From assembly GCA_965208065.1 (NCBI GenBank), contig OZ242313.1, positions 310,001-374,000 of the forward strand: DNA of 64,000 nt. Reading direction: 5' to 3'. Position 1 is the first letter of the stretch. Each line of letters starts with the position of its first letter. The position numbers and the translations under genes were made by a program. This DNA comes from Bin103 sp002238925 (GTDB lineage Bacteria > Spirochaetota > Spirochaetia > SZUA-6 > Bin103). Below, piece by piece: positions 59,028-64,000 of this stretch. The notes under the pieces were generated by a model. It was not told where the DNA came from. It worked only from the letters and a program-made list of their open reading frames with translations, and did no database searches.

Positions 59028-59824
59028 CCCTGGACGCGGTCAGCAAGCGGTTCGCGCTGAAGGCCGGCTACTTTGCCGCCGCCCGGCGCCACGTGTACGC
59101 GGTGCGCGAGGTAAGCCTGCGCATCGCGGCGGGCGAGACCTACGGCCTGGTCGGCGAGTCCGGCAGCGGCAAGACCACCACCGCGCGGCTGGCGGTGGGT
59201 ATGTACCGGCCCGACGGCGGCGCCATTACCTACCGCGACCACGCCGGCGACCTGCACGAGGTCGGGCGCTCGGGCGCCCGCGCAAGGCGCGAACTGCGCA
59301 CCCGGCTGGCGTACGTGTTCCAGGATCCCGCCCGCTCCCTCAACCCGCGCATGCGCGTGGAGACGATCCTGCTCGCCGGCCTGCGCCACACCGCGAACTG
59401 GCGCGGCGTCGACGACGGCCGTTCGCGCGCCCTCGCCGCCCTGGAGTCGGTCGGCCTCGCCGCCCGCCACCTGAGCAGGCGGCCGCCCGATTTCTCCGGC
59501 GGCCAGCGCCAGCGCGTCGCCATTGCCCGCGCCCTGATGGTGCAGCCGGAAACGCTCATCTGCGACGAGATCGTGTCCGCGCTCGACGTATCGATCCGCA
59601 GCCAGATCCTCGACCTGCTGCAGCGCCTGCGCCGCGAACTCGGCCTGACCCTGATGTTCATCTCCCACGACCTGGCCGTGGTCACCTACTTCTGCGACCG
59701 CGTCGGCGTGATGCAGGACGGCCGCCTGGTGGAAGAGGCCGCCGCCCGCGAACTCGCCGCCAACCCCCGCCACCGCTACACCCAGACCCTCTACGCCGCC
59801 GTCCCCAAGCTGCCCTCAGCCTGA
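59021..59824 (+). CDS. ABC transporter ATPase, DppF/OppF type
   Basis: 267 aa from ATG at 59021 (7-bp overlap). Walker A GESGSGKTTTARLA, Q-loop VFQDPARSLNPRM, signature FSGGQRQRVAIARAL, Walker B ETLICDEIVSALDVS (the usual DEPTSALD is DEIVSALD) and switch His ISHDLAVVTY. The short C-terminus (HRYTQTLYAAVPKLPSA) lacks the Cys-rich extension of the partner. It completes the importer operon, which converges with the second arylsulfotransferase-like gene. Confidence 0.94.
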   Translation: MLTLDAVSKRFALKAGYFAAARRHVYAVREVSLRIAAGETYGLVGESGSGKTTTARLAVGMYRPDGGAITYRDHAGDLHEVGRSGARARRELRTRLAYVFQDPARSLNPRMRVETILLAGLRHTANWRGVDDGRSRALAALESVGLAARHLSRRPPDFSGGQRQRVAIARALMVQPETLICDEIVSALDVSIRSQILDLLQRLRRELGLTLMFISHDLAVVTYFCDRVGVMQDGRLVEEAAARELAANPRHRYTQTLYAAVPKLPSA

Positions 59825-59851
59825 CGCGCGCGGCTCACACCGTCCTCCTGC

Positions 59852-62800
59852 CTACGGCAAGTTTGGCGGTATGTCGACAGCGGACTCGGACACCCGGTAC
59901 GCACGGTACGACTCCACCACGTGGGTGGACTTCGACATGTTCAACTCGAACACCGCCGTACCGCTGTCCGGGTCGACTTCGCTGATGGATACGAGCTCCT
60001 GCGGGCCAACAGTCGCGCCACTCCGGTAGCCCCAGGCAATCAACCAGTGTCCGTTGTCGTCGAGCACCGTAACCCCTCCCGAGAAGGCAGCGACCCCCTG
60101 CTCGTCATCGAGCTGATACTGGCGAACAAAGGAAGCCTGTGTACCAGACGATATGTCATACTCAACCACCCTCGTGAACCATGTTTCTGCCTTCCTTGTG
60201 CCCAGACAGCCGTTGCCATTGTCGAACAGCACAACGTGCGCGTCATCGGTCAGCGTCGCCTGATGCTGCCCGCAGAACTCTCCCTCATCGTCTCCCACGA
60301 TCTCGAGATATTCGGTCTCGCTGCTCTTTGGCGGAGCGGTGCCTCCGAGCTTCCACTCTATCGCTCCGGTGTTGGAAGATCGGTCGACTCTCAACACCTG
60401 CGCGCAACCCTTGAATGATGCAATGATGTCGCCCCCCACGATTTGCAGGGAATTCAGATGGGCATACTGACCGTCAAGGCCGGAGAATACCAGGCAGTCG
60501 GGAGTCAGCTTCATGTGAGTCCATGACGACCACTGAAACACTTTGGTCCCGGTCGGGGTGACTTCCTGAATGACCGAATCCGTGACTCGCACGGAGTTCC
60601 CGTAAGGATTGCCTGAGGAGTCGTTGTAGTCGCTGAGATCGCGTATCGTGCCGTGCCACGAAAGAAACAGGAAGTTGCCGTTGTCGGTAAACCGGAAGTC
60701 GTGGGCGTCACTGGAACCAATCGGCGACACCGTCGACACGGTTCGTATCTTGTGGAGATTCTCGTCAAGCAGAACGGCCGCTCCGTACGTGTACTTGACT
60801 CGCTTTCCGTCGACGACCGGACCGTTCGCATGGTAGCGGAAGTTCCTTGCTATGTGTGGACGACTGGACGGCCTGCGATGGAATCTCGGAACGCCGTTGT
60901 TGTCGACAATCGCAATGTATCGGTACGCAGCGAAGGGCAGCGTTTGGTAGACGCCGGGATTGACGAGCAACAATCCAGGCGAGACATCTTCGGTCTTCGT
61001 CAGCACCTTGAGATCGGGAAACTCCTCCGGCAGACAGTGAACGACGTAGGTCACCGTACCGTCGGCGTCGCTCAGCCTGAGGACCACGTCGTGATCGTCG
61101 TCCACGGTGATGGTGGTACTCAGGGTACCCGAGATAGCCGTCACGTTGTGGCTTTCGTCGGCGCGCAACAGCGTCAGTTCGGCGCTCGCGCGGCGCGCCT
61201 GTGCATCGACCTGCAGCGTGACACTCGCGCTGCAGGAGAGGGCGTAGTGGTAGGTGTCCGGCTCGAACTCCGGATACATCGAGCCTCCGCCGGTCACCTG
61301 CAGGGAGGCCAGCTCCAGCAGCTCACCGCCATCGTTGATGATCGTTCCCGTTGCCGTGGCGTCGGCCAGTCCGGCGCCCGTCGGGCCGCTCAGCGTGACG
61401 CCAAGGGTTTCGTCTCCCTCGCGGAGGTCGTCGGCCAGAACGGGCACCAGGATCGTCTGCGCCGTGGACGCGGCCGGGAATGACAGGGTCCCAGACTCGC
61501 TCGTATAGTCCGACCCCGCCGTCGCGGTCCCGTCGGAGGTCGCGTAGTTCACCGCTACCGTCCGCGCGGCGGCCGGGGTCAGGGTCACCGTGAAGCGCAT
61601 GTTGCCGTCTCCCGAGCCTTCGGTCAGGGTCGCGTCGGCGATGCTCAGTTGCGGGGGCAGGTCGGCGTCCTCGATCGTGCCCGTCGCCGTCTGCCCGGAC
61701 GCCTCCAGGGTTGCGTGGACCGCCGTGTTCAACGTTACCGTGAACGTCTCGGAGTCCTCGTGCAGAGCGTCATCCGCGATCGGCACCGCGATCGTCCGCA
61801 ACGTCACCCCGGCAGCAAACGTCAGCGTACCGGTCGCCGCGGTGTAATCTGCTTCGGCCTGCGCGGTCCCGTCGCCGGTCGCGTAGTTCACCGTGACCGT
61901 CCGCGCGCTGGCGGAGCTCAGCGTCACGGCAAAGCGCAAGGCGGCGCCGGCACCCTCGACGAGACGAGAGTCGTGAATGCTCAGTCGCGGCGGCGGATCA
62001 TCATCCTCGATCCGCCCGGCGGCGCTGAATGAATCGCCCCCTCCGGCCAGCGTCGCGTGTACGGGATCGCTGAGCGTCAGGCTGAATTGCTCGTCCGGCT
62101 CATCCTGCGTGTCGTCAAGCACGACGACCTCGATCGTCTGCGGCGCGGTCGATCGGGCCGGGAATTGCAGATCACCTGTCGTGGAAACGTAGTCGAGTCC
62201 TTCGGTCGCGGCTCCGGGCGCCGCCGCGGTTGCGTAACGCACGGTCACAACATCGTCAGTGGCCAGGCTCAACGTCACGGCGAAGCGCATCGTGCCGGCA
62301 CCTTCGGAGGCATGAGAGGCCGCCGTCGCCAGGGTCGGCGCATCGTCCTCGACGATGGTCACCGACACGGGCGTCGCGGAAGCACCTTCATAGTTACCGC
62401 CGTGCGCCACGTTCGCAACCTGCACCGTGGGATCCTGCACGGCGTCGCCGTCGTGGGCGGCGGTCACGGTCACGGTCTGCGCCGTACGCCAGCCGGCGGG
62501 CGTAAACCGCAATTCCTCCGGAGCCACGCTGAGCTCCGGCGATTCGGCTGTCGGCGTCACGGTGACCGGAGCGGTGGGTTGCGAGCCGAGGACCACGGTA
62601 TAGCTGGCGACACCGCCCTCAGCTACGATCAGCGCGGCCGGATCTGTCGTGATGGCCCGCGCGTCGTCGTCGATAATGGTGGCCGTCGCGACCGCCAAGG
62701 TGTCCACTGTGTCCACTGTGTCCACTGTGGCGCCGTCGGCAGCGCTGAAACGTAGGAGGAAAGTCTCGGCATCCTCGTCGACCTTGTCGTCGTTGATGCG

Positions 62801-63205
62801 GACCGCGATCCACTGCGCGGCAGTGGATTCGGGGGTAAAGGTCAGCGTGCCCTGCACCGCCTGGTAGTCCTCGCCTGCGGTGGCGGTTCCATCCTCCGTA
62901 GCATAGGAAACGGTGAATGGCTCAAGGACGGGCACTCCCAACCGCGCGTTGATGCGCAGGCGGCCGTCGGCTTCACCGGCGCGTCCATCGGAGACTGCCA
63001 AAGTCGGCGCGCCCGTGGGGGTCCCGGCGGGCTGCGTGTCCGGCGGTTGGACAGGCTGGCCCTCCGGGGGCTGTACGGCGACATCGTCCGCACGCTGCTC
63101 GGCCGACTGCGCGCCCGGGATCTGGCACGCGGCCACGACCATGATGACCATGATGACCATGAGCAGACCGGTCGCAGATGCCAGACGCGAAAACAACTGA
63201 ATCAC
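59852..63205 (-). CDS. Calx-beta / cadherin-like / arylsulfotransferase-like lipoprotein (copy 2)
   Basis: 1117 aa from GTG at 63205, just downstream of GGAGGGG. The signal segment TGLLMVIMVIMVVAACQ ends in a lipobox (VAAC). Four Calx-beta domains (starting near PTLAVSDGRAG, PTLATAASHAS, PRLSIHDSRLV and PQLSIADATLT, each with a GADY/GTLTF-type motif) and one related sandwich precede a cadherin-like repeat (LQVTGGGSMYPEFEPDTYHY) and an arylsulfotransferase propeller. Candidate active-site residues are His in AHDFRF, His in AHLNSLQ and His in GQHQAT; the position of the catalytic Arg is Lys (IASFKGC). It is a paralogue of the gene at 27635, in the opposite orientation, 61 bp from the GH31 gene. 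Confidence 0.85.
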   Translation of the reverse strand: MIQLFSRLASATGLLMVIMVIMVVAACQIPGAQSAEQRADDVAVQPPEGQPVQPPDTQPAGTPTGAPTLAVSDGRAGEADGRLRINARLGVPVLEPFTVSYATEDGTATAGEDYQAVQGTLTFTPESTAAQWIAVRINDDKVDEDAETFLLRFSAADGATVDTVDTVDTLAVATATIIDDDARAITTDPAALIVAEGGVASYTVVLGSQPTAPVTVTPTAESPELSVAPEELRFTPAGWRTAQTVTVTAAHDGDAVQDPTVQVANVAHGGNYEGASATPVSVTIVEDDAPTLATAASHASEGAGTMRFAVTLSLATDDVVTVRYATAAAPGAATEGLDYVSTTGDLQFPARSTAPQTIEVVVLDDTQDEPDEQFSLTLSDPVHATLAGGGDSFSAAGRIEDDDPPPRLSIHDSRLVEGAGAALRFAVTLSSASARTVTVNYATGDGTAQAEADYTAATGTLTFAAGVTLRTIAVPIADDALHEDSETFTVTLNTAVHATLEASGQTATGTIEDADLPPQLSIADATLTEGSGDGNMRFTVTLTPAAARTVAVNYATSDGTATAGSDYTSESGTLSFPAASTAQTILVPVLADDLREGDETLGVTLSGPTGAGLADATATGTIINDGGELLELASLQVTGGGSMYPEFEPDTYHYALSCSASVTLQVDAQARRASAELTLLRADESHNVTAISGTLSTTITVDDDHDVVLRLSDADGTVTYVVHCLPEEFPDLKVLTKTEDVSPGLLLVNPGVYQTLPFAAYRYIAIVDNNGVPRFHRRPSSRPHIARNFRYHANGPVVDGKRVKYTYGAAVLLDENLHKIRTVSTVSPIGSSDAHDFRFTDNGNFLFLSWHGTIRDLSDYNDSSGNPYGNSVRVTDSVIQEVTPTGTKVFQWSSWTHMKLTPDCLVFSGLDGQYAHLNSLQIVGGDIIASFKGCAQVLRVDRSSNTGAIEWKLGGTAPPKSSETEYLEIVGDDEGEFCGQHQATLTDDAHVVLFDNGNGCLGTRKAETWFTRVVEYDISSGTQASFVRQYQLDDEQGVAAFSGGVTVLDDNGHWLIAWGYRSGATVGPQELVSISEVDPDSGTAVFELNMSKSTHVVESYRAYRVSESAVDIPPNLP
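62700..62726. repeat. 9-bp tandem repeat (three copies of GTGTCCACT)
   Basis: Three perfect copies in a row encode VDTVDTVDT near the start of the second sandwich of the Calx-beta/arylsulfotransferase protein. The unit is a multiple of three, so slippage would change length without a frameshift. Confidence 0.8.
63137..63163. repeat. 9-bp tandem repeat in the lipoprotein signal segment
   Basis: GACCATGAT occurs twice, followed by GACCATGAG. On the minus strand it encodes the MVIMVIMV part of the hydrophobic signal segment of the second arylsulfotransferase-like lipoprotein. Copy-number change could alter signal length in frame. Confidence 0.75.
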
Positions 63206-63266
63206 CCCCCTCCACGGTCGAGGCAGAAGCGCACGGCCGCCGGCACCCCCGCCGGCCTGCGTCCGC

Positions 63267-64000
63267 CTACAACTCGTACAGGCCCTCGAACAGTTTGGCC
63301 AGTGCGCGGTTGTGCCCGCGGATGAAGACCGGGATGCGGTCGAGCGGAGCGGGGGCGCTGATGACGGTGCCGCCGGCGCGCACCTCGCCGCCGCTCCACG
63401 CATCGGTCCACTCCGTGCCTGCCGGCAGGTAGACGCGCCGTTCGCGGCCGCGGTACTCGGTGATCGGCGCCACCAGCAGGTCGGGGCCGAACAGGAACTG
63501 GTCCTCCACCGCGGCGGCTCGTTGGTCGTCCGGGAAGTCGAAGAACAGCGGGCGCATCGGCGGGATGCCGCGCTCGGACGCCACTTTCATCTGGGCGAGC
63601 ACGTAGGGGCGCAGCCTCTCGCGCAGCATGATGGCGGCGCGGATGTGGCGGTAGGTGTCGCCGCCGTCGCCACCGTCGCCGCCGATGTTCCACGGCTCGT
63701 TGTTGGCACGGTGGCCGTGGGTGCGAAAGATCGGTGTGAACACCCCGTACTGGTACCAGCGCACCGCCAGCTCGCGGAACTCGTCGTCCTGCTCCGCCGG
63801 CGTGACGAAGCCGCCGATCTCGGCGGCGCCCCAGGGGATCCCGGCCATCGCCAGGTTCAGCCCCGCCATCAGGTACTCGCGCAGATGGGCGAACGAAGAG
63901 GCGATGTCGTGCGCCGCCGGCGAGGCGCCGTAGCGCTGCGAGCCGGCCCAGGAGCTGCGGCAGATGGTTACCACTTCCGGTTCGCCGGCCGCGTGCAGAC
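63267..64000 (-). CDS. glycoside hydrolase family 31 (alpha-glucosidase/xylosidase type), C-terminal part
   Basis: At least 244 C-terminal codons; the gene continues beyond base 64000. GH31 hallmarks are VVTICRSSWAGSQRYGASPA (the Arg-containing strand before the acid/base region), LREYLMAGLNLAMAGIPWGA, AEIGGFVTPAEQDDEFRELA, YGVFTPIFRTHGHRANNEPW, LRPYVLAQMKVASERGIPPM and VEDQFLFGPDLLVAPITEYR. The visible part contains the end of the barrel and the beta-domains. The catalytic nucleophile Asp lies upstream, outside the window. Family members release alpha-linked glucose or xylose. The following arylsulfotransferase-like gene is in the same direction, 61 bp away. Confidence 0.93.
   Translation of the reverse strand, partial: LHAAGEPEVVTICRSSWAGSQRYGASPAAHDIASSFAHLREYLMAGLNLAMAGIPWGAAEIGGFVTPAEQDDEFRELAVRWYQYGVFTPIFRTHGHRANNEPWNIGGDGGDGGDTYRHIRAAIMLRERLRPYVLAQMKVASERGIPPMRPLFFDFPDDQRAAAVEDQFLFGPDLLVAPITEYRGRERRVYLPAGTEWTDAWSGGEVRAGGTVISAPAPLDRIPVFIRGHNRALAKLFEGLYEL

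Overview
The window is a GC-rich bacterial chromosome segment with no rRNA, CRISPR or prophage. It encodes LPS transport (lptA, lptB, lptC), sigma-54, an HPr/HPr-kinase pair without PTS transport genes, LexA and coenzyme F420 enzymes. The order YmdB-like, lptC, lptA, lptB, rpoN, hpf, hprK, ptsH, lexA, holA, together with many ABC importers and sugar-related enzymes, suggests an uncultured Spirochaetota (Spirochaetaceae-like) bacterium. The phylum is inferred from gene order only.

Layout. Positions 1-7640 are a decay and mobile-element zone. They hold an IS256 transposase end, an ABC-F fragment and a complete 'recombinase in trio' (RIT) element at about 1041-4418. That element has three overlapping tyrosine-recombinase genes between 27-bp inverted repeats and splits an HNH endonuclease gene. 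DUF4411 and EamA gene fragments follow. Positions 7685-15518 hold a heterodimeric ABC exporter, an AAA-ATPase/PD-(D/E)XK protein, a CARDB-repeat lipoprotein, a tyrosine phosphatase and tRNA-Ala. Positions 15626-26146 are the housekeeping core: uvrC on the plus strand meets a long minus-strand operon (YmdB-like to holA) tail to tail, and uvrC and holA overlap.

Positions 26262-39530 hold chrA, a large Calx-beta/arylsulfotransferase lipoprotein, a histidine phosphatase, a DrrAB-like exporter, arfB, a TrmH-type methyltransferase, a MazG-like protein, metG, tRNA-Leu and a flavin/F420-type monooxygenase. Positions 39580-49098 hold a NMT1/SsuABC-like importer with a divergent HxlR regulator, a sialidase-like propeller, the HIT-npdG-cofE F420 cluster, a sugar-nucleotide-type dehydrogenase, a DinB-like protein and a P1 peptidase. 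Positions 49398-53473 are accessory: a less GC-rich DUF6978/DUF1828 gene pair, a class II aldolase, a lectin-like/TIR-like fusion and a VOC protein. Positions 53635-64000 hold a complete peptide-type ABC importer, a second Calx-beta/arylsulfotransferase paralogue and the 3' part of a GH31 glycosidase.

The points most worth a second look are the RIT element and the gene it split, the two arylsulfotransferase paralogues that differ at one active-site position, a YmdB-like protein that has lost several metal ligands and gained about 150 low-complexity residues, the lectin-like/TIR-like fusion, the DUF6978/DUF1828 pair, and F420 genes in a probable spirochaete.
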